Shown: positions 54,684 through 63,357 of the stretch, in pieces | Numbering within the stretch: position 1 is the stretch's first letter | Layout of the letters: every line of letters begins with the position of its first letter | DNA from: Lentisphaeraceae bacterium | GTDB lineage: Bacteria; Verrucomicrobiota; Kiritimatiellia; RFP12; DVOR01 | Direction of reading: 5' to 3' | DNA length: 64,000 nucleotides | Assembly: GCA_004555175.1 (NCBI GenBank) | Contig: SFJE01000011.1 | Span: 1 to 64,000 of the forward strand | Translations under genes and position numbers: made by a program | The notes under the pieces: generated by a model | Databases searched by the model: none | Told to the model about the DNA's origin: nothing | The model's input: the letters and a program-made list of their open reading frames with translations, nothing else

Positions 54684-55817
54684 CTAGCGCCAGCCTTCGC
54701 GCCTATCGCGGATCTCGTTTGCCAGGCGCTGGAGGGGCGGGAGAATGTGCGCGTAGATGCGCTGCCAGGCGGGGCAGAGATGGGAGAGAGTGCGCGGATC
54801 GCGGGCGGGGTCGTGGCCAGTGCGGTTTTTGGGGCAGTCGCCCTGGCAGAAACGGAGGGCAGGGCAGCGGTTGCAGGCGGCGTTCCAAGTGGCCTTGCGG
54901 CGGCCAAAGGCCGTGTGGAGAGGGCTCTCCCAGAGTTCGTCCCAGTCGTGGGTGAGAATGTTGCCCAGGCGAAGTTCGGGGCGGACAAAGAAGTCGCAGG
55001 GATAGACATCGCCATTGTGCTCGACGACGAAGTAGTCACGGCAGTCGCAACCCATTGCGCAGGTGTTGGCGTTTCCGGTGAGGAGCTTGGCGACCACGCT
55101 ATCGAAGAGGCGGATGGAGACGGTGTGCGCGTCGGCCTTCAGCCACTCGTCGAAGAGGGCGATGGTGAAGTCTGCCCATTCCTCCGGGCTGATGGCGTAG
55201 GGCAGGAGCGCGCCATCGGGGCCGAACTCCACGCACTCGATGAACTGCATAAAGCGGCAGCCCAGCGTATCGCGCAGGTAGCGGTAGGTGCCCACGGGGT
55301 CGTGGACATTGCTTTGCGAGACGAGGGTAAGGAGGTTGAAGTCAGCCTTTGCCGCACGCAGGTGCGCCAGACCCGCCATCACGGCCGCGTGGCTGCCGCA
55401 GCCAGCCACATTGCGCCGGCGCAGGTCGTGCACCGCAGCCGGACCATCTACCGAGACGCCCAGGAGGAAGTGGTTTTCGGCAAAGAAGCGCGCCAGCGAG
55501 GGGGTGAGAAGCGTGCCGTTGGTTTGGACGCAGTTGGAGATTTGCGCCCCCGGGCGTGCGTAGCGGCGTTGGAGTTTAACGAGCGTGCGGAAGAAGGCTT
55601 CGCCCATCAGGAGCGGCTCGCCCCCTTGGAAGGCGAAGGTGTGCACGGGGAAGGGCAACGCGAGGTAGCCGCGCACCAGGCGCGTGAGGGTCTCTTCGCT
55701 CATCCGCGGGCAGGCGGTTTGAGGATAGAGCTCGGCGCGGCCCAGGTAGAAGCAGTAGTCGCAACGCAGGTTGCAGTCTGCCCCGGCGGGCTTGATTAGG
55801 AGCGAAAAGGGCTTCAT
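54684..55817 (-). CDS. Anaerobic sulfatase-maturase-like radical SAM/SPASM enzyme
   Basis: A 377-residue radical SAM protein. The SAM cluster motif is CNLRCDYCFY near residue 16, then FAFQGGEPLL near 62 and VQTNGTLL near 98. A SPASM region has CAMGCDCRDYFVVEHNGDVY near 252, then PCDFF, and CNRCPALRFCQGDC near 316, giving the cysteines for two auxiliary clusters. This is the anSME layout, which oxidises Cys or Ser to formylglycine in sulfatases without oxygen. No sulfatase gene is in the window, so the substrate is uncertain and could be another peptide. It begins 9 bp after the phosphatase gene and is probably in the hydrogenase operon. No clear ribosome site precedes it. Confidence 0.85.
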   Translation of the reverse strand: MKPFSLLIKPAGADCNLRCDYCFYLGRAELYPQTACPRMSEETLTRLVRGYLALPFPVHTFAFQGGEPLLMGEAFFRTLVKLQRRYARPGAQISNCVQTNGTLLTPSLARFFAENHFLLGVSVDGPAAVHDLRRRNVAGCGSHAAVMAGLAHLRAAKADFNLLTLVSQSNVHDPVGTYRYLRDTLGCRFMQFIECVEFGPDGALLPYAISPEEWADFTIALFDEWLKADAHTVSIRLFDSVVAKLLTGNANTCAMGCDCRDYFVVEHNGDVYPCDFFVRPELRLGNILTHDWDELWESPLHTAFGRRKATWNAACNRCPALRFCQGDCPKNRTGHDPARDPRTLSHLCPAWQRIYAHILPPLQRLANEIRDRREGWR

Positions 55818-55826
55818 CGGCAGGGG

Positions 55827-57029
55827 TTAGTGGAAGCGGACCTCGACCACCTTGCAATACTGCGTGGTGAGGACGGCGGCGAGATCCTTGACGATATTGC
55901 GGCGGATGTCGAGCGCCACGGGCAGGTTGGGGTCCTGGTGGGCGGGGTTGATGGCCGTACCCACATCGATGAAGATGCGGTCGGAGGCCAGGAGCAGGTC
56001 GCGCATCTTGGTGGCGGGGTTCACGCGCACATCCGGGCCGGGATTTTTGAGGAGGTCAATCACCTTGGAGAGGGTGACGCAGCCCTCGGTGACCAGATCG
56101 ATGCCGGGGATCTCCGAGCCGGCGGGCACCTCGGGGTCGAGGGCCACTAAGGGCGTATCAATCGGGCGGTTGAGCTCACGGGCGATGAGGTCGGCCGTCG
56201 AGCCGCCAGAGATGATGGTGGAGACACCTGGGCGCGTGGCCAAGGCCGCGTAGGCCGCGTCCTGCCGCTTATCGAAGGGGCAGCCGGTGAGCATTTGGGT
56301 GACGCGCGGGGTGCGGTAATAGAGCATCGCGGCGGTGGTATCGTCCCCGGCTCGCCCGCCATCCAGGCGCGTAGCGCGGTCGGCCGCTCCCTTGCAAAGG
56401 ACGTGCGCGCCAATCTCCGGGGCAATGGCAATCGACTCCTGCAACCAGGGGATGACACGCTCGAGGCCCTGACCAAAGGGAGTGCCCGGCTCGCCCAGTC
56501 CGGCCTGGGTGATGCCGTCCGAGCAGAAGAAGAGGCGGTCGCCCAGCGCCATCTTAAAGGTGGCATAGGTCATCTGGCGCCCCTCCCAGCGCGGCAAGGT
56601 GTAGGGCGTGCGCTCAATCGGCACGACCTCGGTGCCGCGCAGGAGCGTGGCCGGCGGGTTTTCGTATTCGATGATGCGCACATTGCCCTCGGGCGAGGCA
56701 TGGACCATCGTGAAGGTGGAATAGGAAATGTGGCGATCTGGGCAGATGGGAAGCGCGTCCATAATCAAGGTGGCGGCCCGGCGCAAACCAATCTTGGCGC
56801 GCATATACTCCATCGCCATCGTGGCGGTGAGCGAGGCGCAGACATTGGCCTGCTGCCCGCTCCCCAGCCCATCGGTCAACACGGCTACCACCGAGCCATC
56901 CTGCTGCCGCTCGCTCAAGAAGATGTCGCCACTGCACACCTTCCGGAACTTGAAGCGGTTGAACCAATCCACCTCGATGAAGGGAGGCGGATTACCCTCG
57001 GCTGCGGCCGGAAGAGAGGTCTCTGCCAT
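55827..57029 (-). CDS. SpoIIE-type PP2C serine/threonine phosphatase
   Basis: About 400 residues. The N-terminal ~250 form a PP2C/SpoIIE phosphatase domain: VCSGDIFLSERQQDGSVVA, AVLTDGLGSGQQANVCASL near 51 (metal-binding Asp), ALGDRLFFCSDGI near 160 and GGRAGDDTTAAMLYY near 219. The C-terminal ~150 residues (GVSTIISGGSTADLIAREL ... IPGIDLVTEGCVTLSKVIDLL) form a separate domain also seen in SpoIIE proteins next to sensory hydrogenases. There is no membrane region as in Bacillus SpoIIE. A GTG at 57050 overlapping the upstream stop is an alternative start; the ATG at 57029 has GGGAG at better spacing. It probably dephosphorylates a regulator in response to the hydrogenase upstream. Confidence 0.82.
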   Translation of the reverse strand: MAETSLPAAAEGNPPPFIEVDWFNRFKFRKVCSGDIFLSERQQDGSVVAVLTDGLGSGQQANVCASLTATMAMEYMRAKIGLRRAATLIMDALPICPDRHISYSTFTMVHASPEGNVRIIEYENPPATLLRGTEVVPIERTPYTLPRWEGRQMTYATFKMALGDRLFFCSDGITQAGLGEPGTPFGQGLERVIPWLQESIAIAPEIGAHVLCKGAADRATRLDGGRAGDDTTAAMLYYRTPRVTQMLTGCPFDKRQDAAYAALATRPGVSTIISGGSTADLIARELNRPIDTPLVALDPEVPAGSEIPGIDLVTEGCVTLSKVIDLLKNPGPDVRVNPATKMRDLLLASDRIFIDVGTAINPAHQDPNLPVALDIRRNIVKDLAAVLTTQYCKVVEVRFH

Positions 57030-57046
57030 ACGTTCCGCTCCCGCGC

Positions 57047-58765
57047 TCACTTTTCGCCCTGGTCGAGCGGGGCAAACATCTCGACGGCCGAATCGAGGAT
57101 CAACTCGCTCTCGGCGGCGTTGCGCCCGAGCATAAAGGCAATCTGCTGGACCGTCTTGGCGGTGTTCGTGACCACGGTCCGGGCCTTGTCGATGAGGGCC
57201 TTGCGCTTCTGCTCGGTCTCAGTGACATCGAGGATGAGCGCACCGATAACCTCGTGCACATCCACATTGAAGATGGTCAGCGAAAAGAGCCGCCCCTCAA
57301 TCTCAACGGTCTGGCGGATGGTCTCCTCGCCGGTTTCCAGGACCTTACGGAAGAGTTGCTCATAGGGAATCAGCCGCGCCAAGTCTGCATCGCGCAGGCC
57401 TGGCTTGGCATCGTAGGCCAGGCGTGTGGCCTCGCCCAAGAGCGCGGCGAAGCGCTCGTTGCACTCGATAATGCGCAGTTGCTTATCGGCCACCACCAGA
57501 CCATACGGCAGCGCGCGGTCGATAGCCGAACTCTGCTTCAGGGCAATCTGCCGCATCCGCGAAACGCACATCTGCGCCTCCGCGTTTCCCGCCAAGATGG
57601 CGCAGGCGAGCTCGCGGCAACTGTCATAACCGCAACCAGCGCAGTTCAGTTCATCCTCCGGGCGGAACTTGCCCAGCGCGTGCAGCGTGGCCTGAATCTC
57701 CTCCTCCGGGAAGACCGGCGGGGGCGTGGCCGCAGGACGGTAGTGGTGGCCCACATCGGGCTTGTCCTCCGGGTCGTCCGGGAGCGTCCGGCGCGCGTGG
57801 CGGAGCAGGTCAAGCATTCCCCCCGCCGCGCAACGGACCCGCGTCTTGGGTCCGCAGACGCAGCCCCCGGGGCAAGCCAAGGCCTCGATAAAGACCGGCT
57901 GCTCCAGCGTCTTGGGGTCAAGCGTCTCGAGCATCGTCTGCAACGCCTTAATCCCCGTCAGAACCATCGGCTGGAGCTCGCCCTTCGGAGCCAAGGCGTG
58001 GAAGTTACGCTCCACGCTCCGCAACATTCCGCCCTCAATCGGATAGTAGGCCCCGTCGCCCGGCAGCTTATAGGCAGGATCTGGCGCAAAGTAGCTCGGC
58101 TCATCCACCCCGGCCATCATCATCCAGCGCCGCAACTCCTCGAAGGTCAGCACGCTGTAGAGCAAATCCTGGCGCTGATCGCTCTCGTGCTTCTTGCCCA
58201 CGCAGGGTCCAGCAAAGACAATCGGCGCATCAGGGAACTCCCGCCGAAGCGCCTTACAGTGCGCGATAATCGGCGAATCCACCGGCGTCAAGTAGGGCGC
58301 AAAACGCGGATAGTAGCGCTGAATCAGCTCAACAACCACCGGACAAGCCGAGGAAATCTGCAGCCGGTGGTTCGGGCTCTTGGCCATCAACTCCGCAACC
58401 CGGCGCGAGACAATATTCGCCCCCACCGCCGTCTCGCGCACAACTGCAAAGCCCAACTTCTTGAGCGCCGTCGAAAGGCACGCCGGGTCCACCCCCGGGA
58501 ACTCCGAGGCAAAACTCGGCGCCAACGAAAGCACCACATCCCGCCGCGCAGAGACCAGATTGCGCACCGCCTGCAAGTCGTCGCGCACCATCTTAGCCTT
58601 GTTCGGACATGTGGCCACACAAGTCCCGCAATAGATACACGCCTCGGGCACCACCACCGCGTGATCGTTCTCCACCCGGATGGCCTTCACCGGGCACCGC
58701 CGCACGCACTTATAACAATCGCGGCACTGGGCATTGACAGAATAGACCGGCGCTAACGCATCCAT
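57047..58765 (-). CDS. Sensory [FeFe]-hydrogenase-like protein with PAS domain
   Basis: 572 residues. Two ferredoxin clusters (CRDCYKCVRRCP near 14, CIYCGTCVATCP near 43) precede an H-cluster domain. That domain has SSACP near 141 (L1), GPCVGKKHES near 187 (L2) and EALACPGGCVCGP near 298 (L3). All four [4Fe-4S]-ligating cysteines are kept. The cysteine that passes protons in catalytic enzymes (TSCCP) is Ala, as in sensory HydS-type enzymes. A further cluster motif (NCAGCGYDSCRELAC near 375) and a PAS domain (about 420-520) follow. The likely job is sensing H2 or redox state and signalling to the phosphatase. Its start lies 3 bp after the small [2Fe-2S] gene. HydEFG maturases must be elsewhere. 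Confidence 0.88.
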   Translation of the reverse strand: MDALAPVYSVNAQCRDCYKCVRRCPVKAIRVENDHAVVVPEACIYCGTCVATCPNKAKMVRDDLQAVRNLVSARRDVVLSLAPSFASEFPGVDPACLSTALKKLGFAVVRETAVGANIVSRRVAELMAKSPNHRLQISSACPVVVELIQRYYPRFAPYLTPVDSPIIAHCKALRREFPDAPIVFAGPCVGKKHESDQRQDLLYSVLTFEELRRWMMMAGVDEPSYFAPDPAYKLPGDGAYYPIEGGMLRSVERNFHALAPKGELQPMVLTGIKALQTMLETLDPKTLEQPVFIEALACPGGCVCGPKTRVRCAAGGMLDLLRHARRTLPDDPEDKPDVGHHYRPAATPPPVFPEEEIQATLHALGKFRPEDELNCAGCGYDSCRELACAILAGNAEAQMCVSRMRQIALKQSSAIDRALPYGLVVADKQLRIIECNERFAALLGEATRLAYDAKPGLRDADLARLIPYEQLFRKVLETGEETIRQTVEIEGRLFSLTIFNVDVHEVIGALILDVTETEQKRKALIDKARTVVTNTAKTVQQIAFMLGRNAAESELILDSAVEMFAPLDQGEK

Positions 58766-58768
58766 CGC

Positions 58769-59011
58769 TTACTCCTGGGCAAAGGCTTTCTCAAGCAACT
58801 CCGGCACCGCCTCGGGCGTCACCCCGCTATGGCACGTGCCATTAATCCAAATATTCGGCCCCACCCCACAGGCATTCCCACACCGACACCCCTTCAACTC
58901 CACCTCCGCACTCCGCCCCTGCGCCGTCAACCACGCCCGAACCGCATCCAAGTTTCGATTATTCCCGCGCGAAAAGCAGGAACTGCCCATGCAAATTGTC
59001 ACGCTAACCAT
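58769..59011 (-). CDS. Small thioredoxin-like [2Fe-2S] protein (NuoE-like)
   Basis: 80 residues, a minimal thioredoxin-like ferredoxin. It begins with VTICMGSSCFSRGN and has the second cysteine pair in KGCRCGNACGVGPNIWINGT, consistent with the C-x4-C ... C-x3-C ligands of the NuoE/HydC C-terminal domain. ATG at 59011 is supported by AAGGAG eight bases upstream; a GTG at 59020 is possible. It is first in an operon with the sensory hydrogenase, phosphatase and radical SAM genes. Such small ferredoxins are commonly paired with [FeFe]-hydrogenases and would carry electrons to or from the sensor. Confidence 0.85.
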   Translation of the reverse strand: MVSVTICMGSSCFSRGNNRNLDAVRAWLTAQGRSAEVELKGCRCGNACGVGPNIWINGTCHSGVTPEAVPELLEKAFAQE

Positions 59012-59034
59012 AGCACGCACTCCTTATGCCTTAT

Positions 59035-59063
59035 AGTCTATCGCACCCCGCCCAAAACTGCAA
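59035..59063 (-). promoter_or_regulatory. Probable promoter of the hydrogenase-phosphatase operon
   Basis: On the minus strand TTGCAG (59058-59063) and TAGACT (59035-59040) are separated by 17 bp, about 23 bp before the start codon. Both boxes resemble those of clpC. Confidence 0.45.
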
Positions 59064-59103
59064 GCCTCAGGCAGGGGACACCCTTCCCGAGCGACTTGAA
59101 TGA

Positions 59104-59120
59104 ATAAGGCCCCGTCTTGT
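59104..59120. repeat. Inverted single copy of the AATAAG palindrome
   Basis: AATAAGGCCCCGTCTTG stands immediately before the 76-bp repeat copy 2 and mirrors its palindrome, with CCCC in place of GGGG at the centre. Confidence 0.55.
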
Positions 59121-59124
59121 TGCC

Positions 59125-59200
59125 AATAAGACGGGGTCTTATTAGTTGCGCTCCGCCGAGCGGTTAGTTCTCTCCGCGCCGCGTGATAATCCGCGCCGCC
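59125..59200. repeat. 76-bp intergenic repeat, copy 2
   Basis: Identical to 1-76. Position 59200 is the right boundary, because the sequences diverge from the next base. It ends 142 bp before the GH84 start codon. The remaining gap (59201-59342) holds a TATTAT at 59289-59294 as a possible -10 and nothing else that I recognise. Confidence 0.9.
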
Positions 59201-59342
59201 AGCCTTTCACGACCCGTAGGGCACCCTCACGCGAGCGATAGCGAGCAGATCGAAGGCGGGGGTGCAAGCAAAGCAGAGGGGTTTGTGATATTATGGAGGG
59301 CGCAGTTGAGAAAGAGCCTAGATGTCAGTAGAAAGGTTTGTT

Positions 59343-61757
59343 ATGCGAAAGAGACTTTGTGCGGCCGTAATGATGTGTGCCGGTATACTTTTGGCGGATG
59401 TTCTGCCCGAGTCGATGCGCGTTTACCCGACGCCGCAGGAGGTAACCCTCTCTTCGGCGATGGTTACCAAGCCCAAGGCAGTGAAGATCGTTCCGGCGGC
59501 GGGCTTGGATGCCGATGCCGCTCGGGTGATGGGCGAAATGTTTAAGGTTCTGCCTGAGGCGGACTTTACGGTTGCCTGGGCCGTTGACGCTTCCTTGCCG
59601 AAGGAGGGCTACACCCTGGCTTTGACAGCGCAGGGCGTGGCCATTGCGGCGGCGGATGGCACCGGTTTCTTCTACGCGGCCAAGACCCTTAAGCAGCTCT
59701 TTGCCTCGGGCAAGGCGCAGGCGGTGACCATTAAGGACTGGCCGGCAATTCCCTTCCGCGGCACGGTCGAGGGCTTCTATGGTCAGCCCTGGAGCTTTGA
59801 GGCGCGTAAGAGCCAGTTCCGCTTCTATGGCGACTGGAAGATGAACACCTACATCTATGGGCCGAAGGATGACCCCTATCACGGCTTCTCGACTCGTTGG
59901 CGCGACCCCTACCCTGAGGCCGAGGCGCGGCACATCGCTGAGTTGGTGCGTGTGGCGCATGAGAATAAGGTCAACTTTGTCTGGGCTGTTCATCCTGGGC
60001 GTGATATTCAGTGGCGCGATGATCGCGACATCCAAGCGTGTGTGGCGAAGTTTGAGCGGATGTACGCCTTAGGCGTGCGTTCCTTTGCTGTCTTCTTTGA
60101 TGATATTGGTGGCGAGGGCGCCCGGGCCGAGATGCAAGTCAAGCTCTTGAACACGGTCAATCGCCAGTTCGTTCGCGCGAAGGGTGATGTCACCCCGCTC
60201 ATTCTCTGCCCAACGCAGTATAACAAGGCGTGGAGCGGCGGCACCTATCTCGAAACCCTGGGCACGGGGCTGGATCCCGACATTCAGATTATGTGGACGG
60301 GCGACTCGGTCTGCACCGACATCTCCAAGGCTTCGATGGAATGGATTAACGCCAAAATTGGCCGCAAGGCCTACATTTGGTGGAACTGGCCGGTGGCCGA
60401 CTACTGCCGCGCCGCCCACCTGCTTCTGGGGCGGACCTATGGGCTCGACCCCGAGAATGGTCCGCTCTATGCCGGCTTCGTCTCCAATCCGATGGATAAG
60501 CCGGAAGCGTCTAAAATTGGACTCTTTGGCGTGGCTGACTACTGCTGGAACCCCACCGCGTTCAACTCCAAGCAGGCGTGGAAAGACGGTATCCGCCGCG
60601 TCTTCCCCTACATCGCCCAGGCCGTCCAGTGCTTGGCCGACCATAACTCCGACCAGGGGCCCAACGGCCACGGCTATCGCCGCGAGGAATCGGTGGAGAT
60701 CAAGCCGGCGGTGGACCGTTTGACCGCCGCTATCAAGGCGGGGCAGCCCTTACCAGAGGCGGACGTTACGGCCGTGCGCGCCGAGTTCGTGCGGATGGCC
60801 GAAGCCGGGCAGACAATTTTGACCGATTGCCGAAATCCGCTCTTCTTGGAGGATGTGACGAATTGGTGCCAGGTCTTCACCAACCTCGGTTGGTCGGGCG
60901 AAGCGCTGATGGATGCCCTGACAGGCGATGCGCCTGAAGACAAGGTGCTGAGCACGGTGCTCGGTTATCGCGTGGAGAACGAAGCCATCTCCAAGGCGCA
61001 CGCCGCCAAGCCCTTCCAGAAGAATCCCACCGAGGTGGCCACCTTGGTGATGAAGCCCTTCCACACGCTCTTGGCCGAGACGGTGTATGACAACCTCTGG
61101 CGCAAGACCGCTGGGCGGCCGGCTCCCAAAACGGTAAGCAAGGCCTACGAGTTCATCACCAACGTGCCTGAATTGGCAACCCTAGAGGTGACGCGCGAAG
61201 GGCAGTATGTGAAGCTCCCGAAGGTGCACGAGCCTAAGACCCTCCAGCCTGGGCAGTGGGTGGGCATTCGTCTGCCCAACGGCGTGCCTGCCACCTGGGT
61301 ACACTTCCACTTGGAGCACGACGACGCGATCACGCAGGGCCGCCTCCAACTCTCGACGGATGGTGGGCAGACTTGGGGCGAGCGCGCGATGGTTCTGCGT
61401 GGCAATGGTAAGGCCGGCGAAATGGAGATTCGTCACATCAACCCAGCAGACGGCATCAATGCCATCCGCTACATCAACATTTCGGACTCTTCCGTGCTTG
61501 TGACCCTTGCACAGTTGAAGGTGGATGTGCCCAAGGATGCCACAGCCAATGTGCTTGAGGCGATGGTCGATGGTGACCTCAATAGCGCCTACACGCTGCA
61601 GCCCGGTGAAACGGTGACCATTCCGCTCGCCGCCCCCGTCACGCCAGAGAATGCGAAGGTGCTCTTCGTGGGACCAGCCAAGGTCAAGCTGCTAGAGCAG
61701 GCCATGCAGGTCACCGCCACCGAAGCCCCCGTGACCGTCTACGAAGTCATTCACTGA
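59343..61757 (+). CDS. Secreted GH84 beta-N-acetylglucosaminidase (O-GlcNAcase/hyaluronidase family)
   Basis: About 804 residues. A signal peptide (MRKRLCAAVMMCAGILLADV) is followed by a GH20b-like N-terminal domain (RVYPTPQEVTL ... GTGFFYAAKTLKQLF). The catalytic barrel starts FRGTVEGFYGQPWSFEAR near 147, and SFAVFFDDIGGEGARAEM near 250 contains the paired catalytic aspartates of GH84. WWNWPVADYC near 348 and the C-terminal helical and beta regions complete a NagJ/BtGH84-like layout. Such enzymes remove terminal GlcNAc from mucin O-glycans or host O-GlcNAc proteins using substrate-assisted catalysis. The start at 59343 has AAAGG six bases upstream; ATG at 59322 would spoil the signal peptide. 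It appears monocistronic. Confidence 0.92.
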   Translation: MRKRLCAAVMMCAGILLADVLPESMRVYPTPQEVTLSSAMVTKPKAVKIVPAAGLDADAARVMGEMFKVLPEADFTVAWAVDASLPKEGYTLALTAQGVAIAAADGTGFFYAAKTLKQLFASGKAQAVTIKDWPAIPFRGTVEGFYGQPWSFEARKSQFRFYGDWKMNTYIYGPKDDPYHGFSTRWRDPYPEAEARHIAELVRVAHENKVNFVWAVHPGRDIQWRDDRDIQACVAKFERMYALGVRSFAVFFDDIGGEGARAEMQVKLLNTVNRQFVRAKGDVTPLILCPTQYNKAWSGGTYLETLGTGLDPDIQIMWTGDSVCTDISKASMEWINAKIGRKAYIWWNWPVADYCRAAHLLLGRTYGLDPENGPLYAGFVSNPMDKPEASKIGLFGVADYCWNPTAFNSKQAWKDGIRRVFPYIAQAVQCLADHNSDQGPNGHGYRREESVEIKPAVDRLTAAIKAGQPLPEADVTAVRAEFVRMAEAGQTILTDCRNPLFLEDVTNWCQVFTNLGWSGEALMDALTGDAPEDKVLSTVLGYRVENEAISKAHAAKPFQKNPTEVATLVMKPFHTLLAETVYDNLWRKTAGRPAPKTVSKAYEFITNVPELATLEVTREGQYVKLPKVHEPKTLQPGQWVGIRLPNGVPATWVHFHLEHDDAITQGRLQLSTDGGQTWGERAMVLRGNGKAGEMEIRHINPADGINAIRYINISDSSVLVTLAQLKVDVPKDATANVLEAMVDGDLNSAYTLQPGETVTIPLAAPVTPENAKVLFVGPAKVKLLEQAMQVTATEAPVTVYEVIH

Positions 61758-61766
61758 TGGTTCACC

Positions 61767-61797
61767 TTTCGGCCCGGCAGAGGTGTCCGGGCCGAAA
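61767..61797. terminator. Stem-loop after the GH84 gene
   Basis: An 11-bp stem (61767-61777 with 61787-61797) with a 9-nt loop lies 10 bp past the stop. It lacks a U tract on the plus strand (AAATGTATC follows), so it may be weak or serve RNA stability. Confidence 0.45.
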
Positions 61798-61835
61798 ATG
61801 TATCAAGCGAGTTTAAAGAAAGCGTCAAGCGAAGT

Positions 61836-63356
61836 ATGAAGCGGTTTGGATTTGACAATGAGGCCTACTTGAAGCGCCAGGCGGAAGGGTTGATGCAGCG
61901 AGCGGCCTCTTTCGGCAATAAGTTGTATTTGGAGTTCGGCGGAAAACTGATGTACGACTATCATGCCGCGCGTGTTTTGCCGGGCTATGACCCCAATGTC
62001 AAACTGCGGCTGCTGCGTTCGCTTGGCGACAAGGCCGAAATCATCCTCTGCGTCTACGCCGAAGATATTGAACGCAAGAAGATGCGCGCAGACTTCGGTA
62101 TCTCTTATGACGATGATGCGCTCAAGCTCATCGATAGCCTGCGCAGTTGGGACATCCATGTTTGTGCTGTGGTGATTACGCGCTACGATGGCCAGCCGGC
62201 CGCAATGCAATTCAAAAATAAGCTCGAAGCGCGCGGGATCACCGTTAAACTTCATCGCGCAGTGCCGGGTTATCCTTCCAACCTTGACCTTGTGGTCTCG
62301 CCCGATGGCTATGGCGCAAATGACTATGTGGAGACCACGCGCCCGATTGTTGTCGTCACCGGTCCGGGACCTGGCTCGGGAAAGTTGGCCACCTGCCTAA
62401 CGATGCTCTATCACGATCGCACGGCTGGGCGCAACGCGGGTTATGCCAAGTTTGAGACCTTCCCCGTCTGGGACCTTCCGCTGCGCCACCCGGTCAATCT
62501 GGCCTATGAAGCTGCAACTGCCGACTTGGGCGACATTAATATGATTGACCCCTTCCATCTAGAAGCCTACGGCAAGGCTACCGTCAACTACAACCGTGAT
62601 GTCGAGGCCTTCCCTCTCCTGCGTGAGATTTGGACCCGCTTGGACAAGAGTGGCGAGTGCCCCTACCGTAGCCCCACCGACATGGGCGTTAACTGCATCT
62701 CCGCGGGCATCATTGATGATGAGATTTGCACCGAGGCGGCCCGTCAGGAGATTATCCGCCGCTACTTCCGCCACCTCTCCGATGCCGTGGCCAAGGGTGC
62801 GAGCGATAAGCGCCCAGTGGAATTGGTTGAGCGCCTAATGCGCCAACTGGGCCTAAACCCCGAGGATCGCCCCACTGTAGTGCCTGCTCGCCAAGCTGCG
62901 CACGCAGCCTCCCTCTCGCACACCCTTGAAGGCGTGGCCTGCGGTGCGGCCATTGAGTTGCCCGATGGAACGCTCATCCAGGGCAAGAACTCGGCGCATC
63001 TCCATGCTGCCGCCGCAACGGTGCTCAATGCAGCCAAGCACTTGGCCAATATCCCCGATGAGCGCCATCTCTTGGCGCCCGAGACAATTGCCAGCGTCAT
63101 GCACATGAAGCAGGGTATCCTCAAGGGTAAATATGGCTCGCTAAACCTCGATGAGACCCTTGTGGCCCTCGCCATTTGCGCCGCCTCCGACCCCAATGCG
63201 AAGCTCGCCCTCGAGAAGTTGGCCGATCTGCGCGATTGCGAAATGCACCTTTCGCATATGCTTACCCCTGGTGATGAGGCGGGGCTTCGCCGCTTGGGCA
63301 TCCGCGCCACCAATGATCCCCTCTTCGCAACGGCTGAACTCTTTGTGGATGCCTAA
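61836..63356 (+). CDS. DUF1846 domain protein
   Basis: A 506-residue protein matching the DUF1846 family over its length. Examples are FDNEAYLKRQAEGLMQRAAS at the N terminus, LYLEFGGKLMYDYHAARVLP near 30, a P-loop-like VVTGPGPGSGKLATCLTMLY near 175, and SPTDMGVNCISAGIIDDEI near 283. The family is conserved mostly in Firmicutes and other gut anaerobes, sometimes called a putative ATP-dependent or zinc protein, with no established function that I know of. It is cytosolic, with no signal peptide. The ribosome site is weak. The stop is one base from the thiD start, suggesting co-expression but not a shared pathway. Confidence 0.85.
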   Translation: MKRFGFDNEAYLKRQAEGLMQRAASFGNKLYLEFGGKLMYDYHAARVLPGYDPNVKLRLLRSLGDKAEIILCVYAEDIERKKMRADFGISYDDDALKLIDSLRSWDIHVCAVVITRYDGQPAAMQFKNKLEARGITVKLHRAVPGYPSNLDLVVSPDGYGANDYVETTRPIVVVTGPGPGSGKLATCLTMLYHDRTAGRNAGYAKFETFPVWDLPLRHPVNLAYEAATADLGDINMIDPFHLEAYGKATVNYNRDVEAFPLLREIWTRLDKSGECPYRSPTDMGVNCISAGIIDDEICTEAARQEIIRRYFRHLSDAVAKGASDKRPVELVERLMRQLGLNPEDRPTVVPARQAAHAASLSHTLEGVACGAAIELPDGTLIQGKNSAHLHAAAATVLNAAKHLANIPDERHLLAPETIASVMHMKQGILKGKYGSLNLDETLVALAICAASDPNAKLALEKLADLRDCEMHLSHMLTPGDEAGLRRLGIRATNDPLFATAELFVDA

Positions 63357-63357
63357 G

